Shown here one piece after another: positions 18,380 through 27,803 of a DNA stretch of 64,000 nucleotides (positions are counted from its first letter, which is position 1; every line of letters starts with the position of its first letter). The stretch comes from Saprospirales bacterium (GTDB lineage: Bacteria; Bacteroidota; Bacteroidia; Chitinophagales; Saprospiraceae). The stretch covers positions 310,001 to 374,000 of the forward strand of contig JADJYG010000005.1 of NCBI GenBank assembly GCA_016719895.1, given 5' to 3'. The translations under genes and the position numbers were made by a program. The notes beneath the pieces were generated by a model. That model had not been told where the DNA came from, ran no database searches, and worked only from the letters and a program-made list of their open reading frames with translations.

Positions 18380-18398
18380 ATTTAGACCGCATCTAAAT
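18380..18398. promoter_or_regulatory. 19-bp palindromic operator candidate
   Basis: ATTTAGA-N5-TCTAAAT, perfect 7-bp arms. It lies 22 bases upstream of the -33 box of the proximal actA promoter and downstream of the distal one. This position suits a dimeric regulator that activates one promoter or blocks the other. The arms resemble metal-sensor boxes of the DtxR/Fur sort, but no regulator is encoded nearby. The same 7-5-7 palindrome recurs at 54490-54508. Confidence 0.45.
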
Positions 18399-18420
18399 AG
18401 CGGAGTGATTTAACACTTCG

Positions 18421-18451
18421 TTTGGTGGAAATCGAAGCGTTGGTATTTTTG
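18421..18451 (+). promoter_or_regulatory. proximal promoter of the ACIII operon
   Basis: TTTG (18421-18424), 19-base spacer, TATTTTTG (18444-18451): perfect TTTG-N19-TAnnTTTG, 102 bases before the actA ATG. It is the best promoter match I found in the window. Confidence 0.6.
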
Positions 18452-18553
18452 CGCTGACAAATCCATGACCCAGGCCTCCGTGCCGCATAATCCGGATTAT
18501 CAGTTGAAAGGTTTTAATTTATCGACAAATTGCCATTAACTAGCATATCATAT

Positions 18554-19948
18554 ATGTTGCTGAAACGCATCTGCTGGGTATTTTCATTCGTTTTTCTCGC
18601 CTCACTCGCTGTTCAAGCAGCGCCCACCATTGAAGAAGGCAAAAATTTATTCACCGCCAACTGTGCCGCTTGTCATGCCAAGAATATGAGGGACAACCTC
18701 ACTGGGCCTGCCTTGGCTGGTTTGGACGACCGCTGGGCGGCATACCCGCGGGCGGACTTGTACGCCTGGATTCGGAATTCGCAGGCAATGGTTGCATCGG
18801 GTCATCCGCGTGCGGTGGAGCTCTGGAACCAATGGAAACCGACGCCGATGAACAGCTTTACCGGCTTGACCGATGACCAAATCGAAAGTATTGTATTGTA
18901 CATCAACGATGCCGCCACAGCTAAACCCCAAGGCCCTGTTACTCCGGAGGCATCGGCCGACGGTACCGAAAGCAGCGGCAATATGTGGCTTTTCGCCAGC
19001 CTGGCCCTGATTTTAGCCCTGCTCGCGTTTGCCCTGATGCGCATTATCGACAACCTGGGCAATATAACCCGGGTGCAAGCAGGCGAGGTGCCGGTCCAGC
19101 GCACCTTCTTCCAGGTGCTGACCACCAAAGGCTCCATTGCGTTTCTGGTTTTTGCCCTTACGCTGATCTTCGGCTACAAAACCGTGGATAACGCTACCCG
19201 GATGGGGCGCAGTCAAAACTACCAGCCTGACCAACCCATCGCATTCAGCCATAAATTGCACGCCGGCGCCAACAAAATCGACTGCCAGTACTGCCATGAT
19301 TCGGCCCGCCGTTCCAAGCACTCCCTTATTCCAGGGTCCAACACCTGCATGAATTGCCATGCCGCCGTGAAAAAGGGTACGCAAACAGGTACCTCCGAGA
19401 TCACCAAGATATTTGCCTCTATCGGATTTGATCCCATCGCAAATAAATACATACCGGATTACGACGGCTGGTCGGAACAACAAATCGCCGACTTGTATAA
19501 AAAATGGATCGGACAGGAATATATGTCCGCCAACAGCCTCGCGGCGATGAATGACGCCGGCCGCTCCGCCGTGGAAACACAATGGGAAGGGGTGCTGAAA
19601 GCCCTTAAAGACGATTCAAATGGCCGTATACAAGGCCCAATCGAGTGGGTGCGGGTCCATAATCTTCCGGATCACGCCTATTTTAACCATGCCCAGCACG
19701 TGGCAATCGGTCAAATCGCCTGCCAAAAATGCCACGGTACCGTCGAAGAAATGGAAATTGTATACCAGTATTCCTCCCTCGGTATGGGATGGTGCATTAA
19801 TTGCCACCGGGAAACGGAGGTGAAATTTAACGACAACGAGTATTACAAACAATACGCGCGTTACCACGAAGAACTGAAGGCCGGCGTCCGCACCAAGGTC
19901 ACTGTTGCCGATATTGGCGGTTTGGAATGCCAAAAATGCCACTATTGA
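18554..19948 (+). CDS. actA: ACIII subunit A, multiheme cytochrome c with extra N-terminal cytochrome domain
   Basis: Electron-output subunit of alternative complex III (quinol:electron acceptor oxidoreductase). ATG 18554 gives 464 aa with a signal segment MLLKRICWVFSFVFLASLAV. A single-heme cytochrome c domain (CAACH, Cys37-His41) comes first, then two membrane segments (about 144-162 and 194-208), then the canonical five-heme part with CQYCH (244-248), CMNCH (265-269), CQKCH, CINCH and a C-terminal CQKCHY. Six CxxCH in all; the classic ActA has five. It is the first gene of the respiratory operon, preceded by two promoters and followed by a strong hairpin before actB. Confidence 0.94.
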   Translation: MLLKRICWVFSFVFLASLAVQAAPTIEEGKNLFTANCAACHAKNMRDNLTGPALAGLDDRWAAYPRADLYAWIRNSQAMVASGHPRAVELWNQWKPTPMNSFTGLTDDQIESIVLYINDAATAKPQGPVTPEASADGTESSGNMWLFASLALILALLAFALMRIIDNLGNITRVQAGEVPVQRTFFQVLTTKGSIAFLVFALTLIFGYKTVDNATRMGRSQNYQPDQPIAFSHKLHAGANKIDCQYCHDSARRSKHSLIPGSNTCMNCHAAVKKGTQTGTSEITKIFASIGFDPIANKYIPDYDGWSEQQIADLYKKWIGQEYMSANSLAAMNDAGRSAVETQWEGVLKALKDDSNGRIQGPIEWVRVHNLPDHAYFNHAQHVAIGQIACQKCHGTVEEMEIVYQYSSLGMGWCINCHRETEVKFNDNEYYKQYARYHEELKAGVRTKVTVADIGGLECQKCHY

Positions 19949-19956
19949 TTAAATTC

Positions 19957-19995
19957 GATTAATGCGATCAATGAGCCACATTGATCGCATTAATC
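19957..19995 (+). promoter_or_regulatory. perfect intercistronic hairpin between actA and actB
   Basis: GATTAATGCGATCAATG (19957-19973), loop AGCCA, then its exact complement (19979-19995): a 17-bp perfect stem eight bases after the actA stop. No T-run follows, so it is more likely an mRNA-stabilising or processing element than a full terminator. TTACCCACA is repeated directly downstream. Confidence 0.6.
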
Positions 19996-20036
19996 CAATT
20001 ACCCACATTACCCACATTTAGAAATTTTAACATAAT

Positions 20037-23000
20037 ATGCACCACGACAACGGTATTTGGGTCAGCTCTGACGATTTAAACCGGGAAGAGAATTTCCTGC
20101 AGTCGGCTGAAAAAGAATTTTCCGTGGAGAATATTGCCGAAACCGATGGCCATTGGACGGCCTCCCGGCGGGATTTTCTCAAACTGATGGGTTTCGGCCT
20201 CGGCGCAGCCACCGTGGCGGCCTCGTGCGAAATCCCGGTTAAAAAAGCTATTCCGTATGTCACCAAGCCGGATGAAATTGTCCCGGGTATAGCCAACTAT
20301 TTTGCTTCTTCCTTCGTCAATGGCGGCGATTATTGCGCCGTCCTGGTGAAAACCCGGGAAGGGCGGCCGATTAAAATCGAAGGCAATACCCTGAGCAGCG
20401 TCACTTCCGGCGGTACATCGGCGCGGGCGCAGGCTATGGTGCTCAGCCTGTACGATAACCGCCGGATCAAACATGCGGGCACAGTTGAAAACGGAGCGGT
20501 CAACAAACTCAGTTGGGCCGATCTGGACAACAAAGTCAAAGGCCAGATGCAATTGGGTGGAAATATTCGCCTTATAACGCATACGCTGCTCAGCCCTACC
20601 GCCAAATTGGCTTTGGCCGAATTTATGGCCAAATATCCCAGTACCAAAGTCGTCACCTATGACCCGGTTTCCAGCGCGGCCTTGCTGATCGCCAACGAAC
20701 AATGCTTCGGCGTGCGGGCTATTCCCACCTATAAGTTTGGCGAAGCGGAGGTGGTGGTTTCTTTCGGCGCCGATTTTCTGGGCACCTGGATCAGCCCGCT
20801 GGAATACGCACGCGATTATGCCGCAAAACGAAAAATCAAGTCGGTGGAAGGCGCCACCATGTCGCGTCACTACCAGGTAGAAAGCCATATGTCGCTTACC
20901 GGCTCCAACGCCGATCACCGCATTCAGATCAAACCCAGTGAAATAGGCGCTGCTGTTTGCGCCTTGTACAACGCCGTGGCAACCCTCGTGGGCGCTGACA
21001 GCGTCGGCAACCTGCCTCTGAACGGCAGAGCAAAAGCCGCCCTGACCAGGGTGGCCGCCGAACTGGTTGCCAACCGGGGCAAATCCCTGGTCGTTTGCGG
21101 CTCCAACAACGTCATGGAGCAGGTGCTGGTCAACAAGATCAACGACTTGCTCGGCAATGTCAACAGCACGATCGATTTCAGCGTGTTAAACAACCTTCGC
21201 CAGGGCGACGAACGCGAAATAGCCCGGTTGATTGGGGAAATGAAGGCCGGCCAGGTTTCCATCGCTATCGTCTGGGGCGCCAATCCGGCGTATGAACTTC
21301 CGAACGCCGCCGAATTCAAAGAGGCTTTTGCCAACGTAAATACCCGGATATCGTTTTCCGGCATCCTGGACGAAACCACCGCGCTGTGCTCCCACGCAGC
21401 ACCGGCACACCACCAGTTGGAATCCTGGGGCGATGCCGAGCCGAAAACCGGCCACTACAGCCTTCAGCAACCGACCATCGCGCCGCTGTTCGATACCCGC
21501 CAGGCCGAATTGTCGCTGCTTGAATGGGCCGAAAGCGTCAACCTGAACCGCCAGGACGAACAACCCTATTATCAGTATCTCAAATCCCATTGGGCAAGCG
21601 ACTTGTTTGCCAAACAAACCCGCTACAGTACGCCAGCCGCTTTTTGGGATATGAGCCTGCACGACGGCGTATTGGAACTGCCGCCAACTCCGCGCATCGC
21701 AGAATATAACCAGGGTATTTTCCTGAATGCAGCCGGTGTGACCCAGCCGGCTTCCAGCGAAGTAGAAATTTCGTTTTACGAAACGGTACACATCGGCAAT
21801 GGCCAGTATGCCCATAACCCCTGGCTGCAAGAGATGCCGGATCCTGTGAACCGTACGGTGTGGGGGAATTACCTCAGCATTCCGGTGGAGTGGGACGGCG
21901 TAAATAATATCAATGGCTGGAAAGGTCTGAACGACGGCGATAATGTGGAAGTCGAGATTAAAGGCCGGAAACATACCTGCACCGTGGTCCGCACGTTCGG
22001 TCAACTGGCCGGTACCGTTGCCATCGCGCTGGGCGGCGGCCGGGAAAGTGGCGGATGCGGGGTTGGTTTTGGCGTAAATGTCAATCCGTGGCTTTCTGTT
22101 GCGGGCGGTCTGATCCATTATTTTGCCACAGATGTCAAGGTGTCGGGAAAAGCAGGCGTTGATAAACATTTCGCCTGTGTGCAGCATCACCACACGATGG
22201 GGGTACAGGCCATGGGTAAGGAAGAAGGCAAGATCATCAATGCCGACGAAAAATCCCTCGGCTACAAAGGTTTTCAGGGTTCCCTCACCGACCGTTCGAT
22301 TATTTTCCAGGTAAACCTCAGCGCATTGCCCGAACTGGCCGAACAAATGGCCGAATTCCACCGGGAAGCCAAACACCTGAATGAGCAAACCCTCTATCCC
22401 GACCAAACCGGCTACTTCGGCACAGGCCTGAAATGGGGGATGTATATCGATCTGAATGCTTGCATTGGCTGCGGCGCTTGCCAGGTGGCCTGTGTGAGTG
22501 AAAATAACGTACCCGTGGTTGGCAAAAACGAGGTGAACCGCCACCACGAGATGGCCTGGCTGCGCATCGACCGCTATTTCTATGGCGACCTGGAAAATCC
22601 GAGGGTTGTATACCAACCTATGATGTGCCAGCACTGCGACAACGCTCCCTGTGAAAACGTTTGCCCGGTCAACGCCACCAACCACTCCATGGAAGGTATC
22701 AATCAGATGGCCTATAACCGCTGCATCGGCACCCGCTATTGCGCCAACAACTGCCCCTATAAGGTGCGCCGCTTCAACTGGCTGGATTATACCACCGCCG
22801 ATACCTGGCCGGGCAACGAAGAAATGATTTTTACCGCTGACAGCGACGACAAACCATTTTATGCCGACAACCTGGTCCGCATGGTACTCAATCCCGATGT
22901 GACTGTGCGCAGCCGTGGAGTTATTGAAAAATGCTCCTTCTGCATTCAGCGGATTCAGGAAGGTAAATTGACGGCCAAACGGGAAAACCGCGCTATCCTC

Positions 23001-23207
23001 GATAACGACGTCCGTACCGCCTGCCAAACGTCGTGCCCCACCGGCGCCATCGTGTTTGGCAACCTGAATGACCCTGCCAGCGCAGTGAACAAAGCCCGCG
23101 AAGAAGCCGGCGATATCGCCTACCACGTCCTGGAGGAAATAAACGTGCGTCCGGGGGTGACCTATTCCGCCAAAGTTCGCAATGCCAACGAAGAACTGTT
23201 TTCTTAA
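20037..23207 (+). CDS. actB: ACIII subunit B, molybdopterin-like and Fe-S protein
   Basis: 1056-aa fusion typical of ActB: an N-terminal part related to molybdopterin oxidoreductases (no cofactor is bound in known ACIII) and a C-terminal NrfC/ferredoxin-like part. Residues 41-64 hold a Tat signal (SRRDFLKLMGFG, Arg44-Arg45) ending in a lipobox VAASC, so it is probably exported folded and lipidated at Cys64. Fe-S ligands appear in CIGCGACQVAC, CQHCDNAPCENVCPV, CIGTRYCANNCPY and CSFCIQRIQ … CQTSCPTGA, enough for four clusters. The clusters form a wire between the quinol site of ActC and the hemes. Confidence 0.96.
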   Translation: MHHDNGIWVSSDDLNREENFLQSAEKEFSVENIAETDGHWTASRRDFLKLMGFGLGAATVAASCEIPVKKAIPYVTKPDEIVPGIANYFASSFVNGGDYCAVLVKTREGRPIKIEGNTLSSVTSGGTSARAQAMVLSLYDNRRIKHAGTVENGAVNKLSWADLDNKVKGQMQLGGNIRLITHTLLSPTAKLALAEFMAKYPSTKVVTYDPVSSAALLIANEQCFGVRAIPTYKFGEAEVVVSFGADFLGTWISPLEYARDYAAKRKIKSVEGATMSRHYQVESHMSLTGSNADHRIQIKPSEIGAAVCALYNAVATLVGADSVGNLPLNGRAKAALTRVAAELVANRGKSLVVCGSNNVMEQVLVNKINDLLGNVNSTIDFSVLNNLRQGDEREIARLIGEMKAGQVSIAIVWGANPAYELPNAAEFKEAFANVNTRISFSGILDETTALCSHAAPAHHQLESWGDAEPKTGHYSLQQPTIAPLFDTRQAELSLLEWAESVNLNRQDEQPYYQYLKSHWASDLFAKQTRYSTPAAFWDMSLHDGVLELPPTPRIAEYNQGIFLNAAGVTQPASSEVEISFYETVHIGNGQYAHNPWLQEMPDPVNRTVWGNYLSIPVEWDGVNNINGWKGLNDGDNVEVEIKGRKHTCTVVRTFGQLAGTVAIALGGGRESGGCGVGFGVNVNPWLSVAGGLIHYFATDVKVSGKAGVDKHFACVQHHHTMGVQAMGKEEGKIINADEKSLGYKGFQGSLTDRSIIFQVNLSALPELAEQMAEFHREAKHLNEQTLYPDQTGYFGTGLKWGMYIDLNACIGCGACQVACVSENNVPVVGKNEVNRHHEMAWLRIDRYFYGDLENPRVVYQPMMCQHCDNAPCENVCPVNATNHSMEGINQMAYNRCIGTRYCANNCPYKVRRFNWLDYTTADTWPGNEEMIFTADSDDKPFYADNLVRMVLNPDVTVRSRGVIEKCSFCIQRIQEGKLTAKRENRAILDNDVRTACQTSCPTGAIVFGNLNDPASAVNKAREEAGDIAYHVLEEINVRPGVTYSAKVRNANEELFS

Positions 23208-23261
23208 ATAGAATATCCCCTGAACCCATTCATTATTATCGCCTAACGATCAATGTAGCAT

Positions 23262-24698
23262 ATGTCTCAACCTGTAGCGCCCGTACGGCACGTACTTATT
23301 GAAGGCAACAAATCCTACCACAATATCTCGGAGGATTTGAGTTCGCCTACTGAAAAGGCCCCTTCCCGGGAATGGATCATCGCCTTTTCAATAGCGGCAG
23401 CATTTCTGGGTCTTTACGTTTTCGCCGTCATTTGGACCATTTGGAAAGGTATCGGCACCTGGAACCTGAACCGTACCGTTAACTGGGGATGGGATATCAC
23501 CAACTTCGTTTGGTGGATCGGTATCGGCCACGCCGGTACGCTGATCTCCGCTATTTTGCTGCTGTTTCGGCAACGTTGGCGCACGGGGGTGAACCGCGCC
23601 GCAGAGGCCATGACGATCTTTGCCGTGATATGCGCGGGACAATTCCCGCTCATTCACATGGGACGCCTGTGGCTGTCATTTTTTATTTTCCCATTCCCCA
23701 ACACGCGCGGCCCACTCTGGCCCAATTTCAATTCGCCGTTGCTTTGGGACGTATTCGCTATTTCGACGTACTTCTCTGTGTCGCTCTTGTTTTGGTACAC
23801 CGGCCTGGTACCTGACCTGGCAACCGTCCGGGACCGGGCTACTGGCCTTCGCCGCAAAATGTATGAAATATTCTCTTTTGGCTGGACCGGCAGCGCCAAA
23901 CACTGGCAACGTTGGGAGTCGTTATCCCTGGTGTTAGCCGGTATCTCCACCCCACTGGTGCTTTCCGTACACACGATCGTGTCCTTTGACTTCGCCACGT
24001 CCATCATTCCGGGCTGGCATACCACCATCTTCCCGCCATACTTCGTGGCCGGCGCCATTTTTTCGGGCTTCGCTATGGTACAAACCCTGATGGTGCTTAC
24101 CCGTAAAGTACTCAAACTGGAGGACTATATTACGATCAACCACATCGAATCCATGAATAAAGTGATCGTGCTCACCGGCACGATCGTGGGTGTAGCATAC
24201 CTGACCGAGTTGTTTATCGCCTGGTATTCCGGGTATATCTACGAACAATTTGCTTTCTACAACCGCGTATTCGGCATTTACTGGTGGGCCTATTTCGGCA
24301 TGATGTTCTGCAACGTAGTCAGCCCCCAGCTGTTTTGGTCCAGAACCATCCGCAGGAGTGTCTGGTGGACGTTTTTCTTGTCCATCGTGGTGAATATCGG
24401 GATGTGGTTCGAGCGCTTTGTCATCATTGCCACAACCCTGGCCCGCGATTATATTCCGTCTTCGTGGAGCTACTACAGCCCGTCCTGGGTCGAAATTTCG
24501 CTGTTCTCCGGTTCAATAGGCTTGTTCTTTTTCCTGTATCTCCTCTTCACCCGGCTGGCCCCGGTGGTGGCTATTGCCGAGATCAAGTCGATCCTGAAAG
24601 TCGCCGGCGATCAGTTTATCGGTCCCAATGCCCGAGGAGCGCACCAGCATGCCATAAGTGGCGCAAAAAAGGTGAAAAAAGAAGAAAACGAAGACTAA
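23262..24698 (+). CDS. actC: ACIII subunit C, NrfD-like quinol-binding membrane protein
   Basis: NrfD/PsrC-family integral membrane protein of 478 aa with about ten transmembrane helices. The block WWIGIGHAGTLISAILLLFR, the HMGRLW motif and STPLVLSVHTIVSFDFA are characteristic of ActC, which carries the quinol-oxidation site next to the ActB clusters. It starts 54 bases after actB and is followed closely by actD. Confidence 0.95.
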   Translation: MSQPVAPVRHVLIEGNKSYHNISEDLSSPTEKAPSREWIIAFSIAAAFLGLYVFAVIWTIWKGIGTWNLNRTVNWGWDITNFVWWIGIGHAGTLISAILLLFRQRWRTGVNRAAEAMTIFAVICAGQFPLIHMGRLWLSFFIFPFPNTRGPLWPNFNSPLLWDVFAISTYFSVSLLFWYTGLVPDLATVRDRATGLRRKMYEIFSFGWTGSAKHWQRWESLSLVLAGISTPLVLSVHTIVSFDFATSIIPGWHTTIFPPYFVAGAIFSGFAMVQTLMVLTRKVLKLEDYITINHIESMNKVIVLTGTIVGVAYLTELFIAWYSGYIYEQFAFYNRVFGIYWWAYFGMMFCNVVSPQLFWSRTIRRSVWWTFFLSIVVNIGMWFERFVIIATTLARDYIPSSWSYYSPSWVEISLFSGSIGLFFFLYLLFTRLAPVVAIAEIKSILKVAGDQFIGPNARGAHQHAISGAKKVKKEENED

Positions 24699-24732
24699 CA
24701 AAACTTAAAACTCCGTCACACAACATATACTT

Positions 24733-25266
24733 ATGGCTGCTGTATCAAGTAAAAAGGTCCTGTACGGACTTTATAACGACGAGGAAGACCTGAAGCGCGC
24801 GGTTAAATCGGCCCGGGATGCCCATCTGGATATCCTGGATGTGCTCACACCGTTTCCAGTGCATGGCCTGGACCCAATTTTAGGTTTGAATGAAAGCCGA
24901 TTGCACTATCTCGGCTTTATTTACGGAGCCATTGGGGCATTGTTTGGCTTTGGCTTCATGTCCTGGGCAGTAGTGAGCGATTGGCCGATCCTCTTCGGCG
25001 GCAAACCGTACTGGCCGGTACCAGCCTATATTCCCATCACGTTCGAGATGACCGTTTTATTTTCCGCATGGGGTATGACGCTCACTTTTTACACGATTTG
25101 TGGCTTGTGGCCCGGTGTAAAAGCGAAGATTCTCGATAACCGGATCATGGACGATAAATTTTGCATTGCCTTCGACGTAACCGATGCCGGCGACAAAACG
25201 GTAGACGGGCTGCAGGCCTTTTTTGGAAAAACGGGCGCTTCAGAAGTGCATGTCAAAACCATTTAA
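24733..25266 (+). CDS. actD: ACIII subunit D (DUF3341)
   Basis: Membrane subunit of 177 aa with an N-terminal cytoplasmic domain (KKVLYGLYNDEEDLKRAVKS) and two membrane helices (about residues 57-78 and 97-120, ending CGLWPGV), the DUF3341 architecture of ActD. It bridges ActC/ActF and the peripheral subunits in known ACIII structures. It lies 34 bases after actC. Confidence 0.92.
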   Translation: MAAVSSKKVLYGLYNDEEDLKRAVKSARDAHLDILDVLTPFPVHGLDPILGLNESRLHYLGFIYGAIGALFGFGFMSWAVVSDWPILFGGKPYWPVPAYIPITFEMTVLFSAWGMTLTFYTICGLWPGVKAKILDNRIMDDKFCIAFDVTDAGDKTVDGLQAFFGKTGASEVHVKTI

Positions 25267-25358
25267 CCGGTTGTGTCCTGCCGGTTAGCGTATTGGCGAC
25301 CGGCAATTTCGCAACGCAATTCGATCAACTGATTACGATCAACGAATAAAATTGAATT

Positions 25359-26159
25359 ATGAAATATGCAATTGGCGCAATAATCGGGATTGCCTTGTTT
25401 GCCTGGCTTTTTTCACTTTGATCGCCGGCGGGTAAGAACAAAACCGGTCACGAATATATGCCGGATATGTACCACGCCGTCAGCTACGAGGCGAATGTGC
25501 TGAGCGATTATTATTGGAACCATTGGGAGAAAAAAAGCGCCTTTCGAAAAGCTGAATTATCGCAACCGCGGGGTAAGGTGACGGGCTCCATCGCCCGGGG
25601 CTACACCGCCGTATACTACAATGGGAGCGCGGAAATCGACGTGGTGCGCGGTAAAAATGCCCCAAATGCCATCGCCGCCCCGGTTAATGACGAGGCGCCC
25701 TTTTATTATGACAACACTGAAGACGACCGCTTGCGTTGCGAACAGGAGATGAAAGACAACCCATTCCCGATTACCAATACCGGTCTGGACAAAGCCAAAC
25801 CACTCTATGATATTTATTGCGGCATCTGCCATGGCGAGAAAGGTGACGGGCAGGGCTGGCTGGCCGCTATGCCCGATTCCAAATACCCTGCTCAACCCAG
25901 AAATTTGATTGCAGATGATATCATCAATGCCGAAAACGGCCGCTTATACTTTGCAGTCATGTACGGTAAAAATGTGATGGGCGGCTACCCCGACAAGCTG
26001 TCCTTTGAGGAGCGTTGGCAAGTCATCCATTATATCCGGTCGTTGCAGGCGAAGAGTAAAAACCTGGTGTATAGTGAACGTGCAAATACCCTGAGTAACG
26101 TCGAAAAACCTGCCAATGGCGTTGCTACTGGCCCGGCACGGGTACAAATAATCCAATAA
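25359..26159 (+). CDS. actE: ACIII subunit E, cytochrome c, with in-frame TGA in the export signal
   Basis: Single-heme cytochrome c subunit: YCGICHGEKGDGQGW binds heme, and MYGKNVMGGYPDKLSFEERW supplies the distal region. An ATG at 25359 opens a good hydrophobic N-terminal segment (MKYAIGAIIGIALFAWLFSL), but the next codon (25419-25421) is TGA; the same frame then runs on to SPAGKNKTGHEYMPDMYH, the usual start of mature ActE. ActE is a lipoprotein in studied complexes, so Cys would be expected near the TGA, one base away (TGC/TGT), although the preceding Leu is a poor lipobox -1 residue. Starting at ATG 25458 instead leaves 233 aa without a signal, incompatible with periplasmic heme attachment. 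A mutation, sequencing error or recoding is possible. Confidence 0.82.
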
Positions 26160-26256
26160 AACACCTTCGCCGGATCAGCAAAGAACAAAAATGCCGGTCC
26201 GGACCATAATTAACAGTGAACATTAAAATTTCCGGTATGATTACCGGCCATACCAT

Positions 26257-27699
26257 ATGAATCTGAATACGCAATTCGTATTTGACGGCAAACTGAAGCG
26301 CAACCTCCTGCTTGGAATGGCGCTTGGGCTGGTGTGCCTCGTCTGGTCCGCTTGGGGCGACGATGAGTATTACACGCGCTTTTGGACCAATTACCTGCAC
26401 AATGCCGTGTATTTCACGGGCATTGCTTTCACTGCCATGTTTTTCCTGACCGCCCAGATCACGGCATTTGCCGGTTGGATCGCCGCCATAAAACGCGTTT
26501 GGGAGGCAATGAGCCAGTTTATGCTGATCGGCCTGATCCTGCTGCTCGTTATTGTCGCAGGCGTTTGGGGGCATTTCCACCATCTGTACCATTGGAACAC
26601 CCCCGGACTGGTCGATCCCTCCAGCCCGCTGTACGACAAGATTATTGCAGGCAAGGCCGGTTTCCTCAGCCCGGTATTTTTTACCATTGGCACGCTGGGC
26701 ATCCTGGCTATCTGGTATTTTTGGGCGTATAAAATACGGAGGAATTCGCTGAACCAGGACCAACACGAGACGGCATCGTTCGATTACTACAAACGCGAGC
26801 GTCGTTGGGCTGCGTCTTTTCTTCCCTTGGGAGGCTTTTTGAGCACGGTATTTTTGTGGGAATTGGTCATGTCTATCGACCCGCACTGGTATAGCACCAT
26901 GTTTGCCTGGTATTCTATGATTTCCATGTTTTTGGGTGGTTTGGCCTTGATGATTATGATCATTCTTTACCTTCAATCGAAGGGATATCTGGAATACGTC
27001 ACGCGCGAGCACCTACATGACCTGGGTAAGTACCTGTTTGGCATCAGCGTATTCTGGGCTTACCTGTGGTTCGACCAATTTATGCTGATCTGGTATGCCA
27101 ATATTGGCGAAGAAACGATCTATTTCAAAGAACGCATGGAACAGTACCCCGTTTTATTTTGGGGTAATTTGCTGATGAACTTTGCGGTCCCATTCCTGAT
27201 TCTCATGCGTAATGATACCAAACGCAAGATCGGGACCATGTTCTTTGTATGCCTGATCGTATTTTTTGGACACTGGTGGGACTTTTTCTACATGATCAAA
27301 CCCGGCGCCCGTACTGCGGCCTATGAAGCCAGGGAAATTTCAATCGGCCATTCGAACCACCAGGAAGCCGCCCCGCTCGGCAGCGGACACAACGCGCAAC
27401 CGGCAGGCGATACCAAACACGCCGCCGCCTCGACCGATTCGCATGGGGGGGCTCCGGAAGGCCATGAAAATGCGGCAACGCACGATGTGGCCGCAACCAA
27501 ATTTGAATTGGGCTTTACAATTCCAGGCCTGCAGGAAATTGGTGCCATGATTGGTTTCCTGAGCATGTTTTTGTTCTTCTTTTACCGACAGTTGGCACGC
27601 GCGCCATTATTGCCCGCCAGGGATCCTTTTTTGGAAGAAAGCCTGCATCATGCCACCGGGGTATACCCGGATGGCGAAGAAGGCGGACAGAGCCATTAA
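26257..27699 (+). CDS. actF: ACIII subunit F, NrfD-like membrane protein
   Basis: Second NrfD-type subunit, 480 aa with about ten membrane helices. The blocks FWTNYLHNAVYFTGIAF, WGHFHHLYHWN, FFTIGTLGILAIWYFWAYKI and SIDPHWYSTMFAWYSMISMF are typical of ActF. Near the C-terminus a soluble His/Gly/Ala-rich linker (about 365-420; HGGAPEGHENAATHD) precedes one more helix (MIGFLSMFLFFFYRQL). ActF is thought to help proton translocation in ACIII. It is the last act gene before coxB. Confidence 0.93.
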   Translation: MNLNTQFVFDGKLKRNLLLGMALGLVCLVWSAWGDDEYYTRFWTNYLHNAVYFTGIAFTAMFFLTAQITAFAGWIAAIKRVWEAMSQFMLIGLILLLVIVAGVWGHFHHLYHWNTPGLVDPSSPLYDKIIAGKAGFLSPVFFTIGTLGILAIWYFWAYKIRRNSLNQDQHETASFDYYKRERRWAASFLPLGGFLSTVFLWELVMSIDPHWYSTMFAWYSMISMFLGGLALMIMIILYLQSKGYLEYVTREHLHDLGKYLFGISVFWAYLWFDQFMLIWYANIGEETIYFKERMEQYPVLFWGNLLMNFAVPFLILMRNDTKRKIGTMFFVCLIVFFGHWWDFFYMIKPGARTAAYEAREISIGHSNHQEAAPLGSGHNAQPAGDTKHAAASTDSHGGAPEGHENAATHDVAATKFELGFTIPGLQEIGAMIGFLSMFLFFFYRQLARAPLLPARDPFLEESLHHATGVYPDGEEGGQSH

Positions 27700-27803
27700 G
27701 GTACCCGGAAAAACAAGAATTTGGCGTCAATTAGATTATAGTACATTGTGTATCCCTCCCAAACGAACCGTATACCTTTTGAGTTTTTAGAAAAAATATT
27801 GCG

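Noticed and set aside
21186..23126. Long open frame (646 codons) on the minus strand opposite actB
   Set aside because: It mirrors the codon pattern of actB, has no recognisable domain or leader, and actB is certain from its Fe-S motifs.
25419..25421. Selenocysteine at the ActE TGA
   Set aside because: No convincing stem-loop of SECIS type follows, selenocysteine in an export signal is not known, and ActE relatives do not need it.
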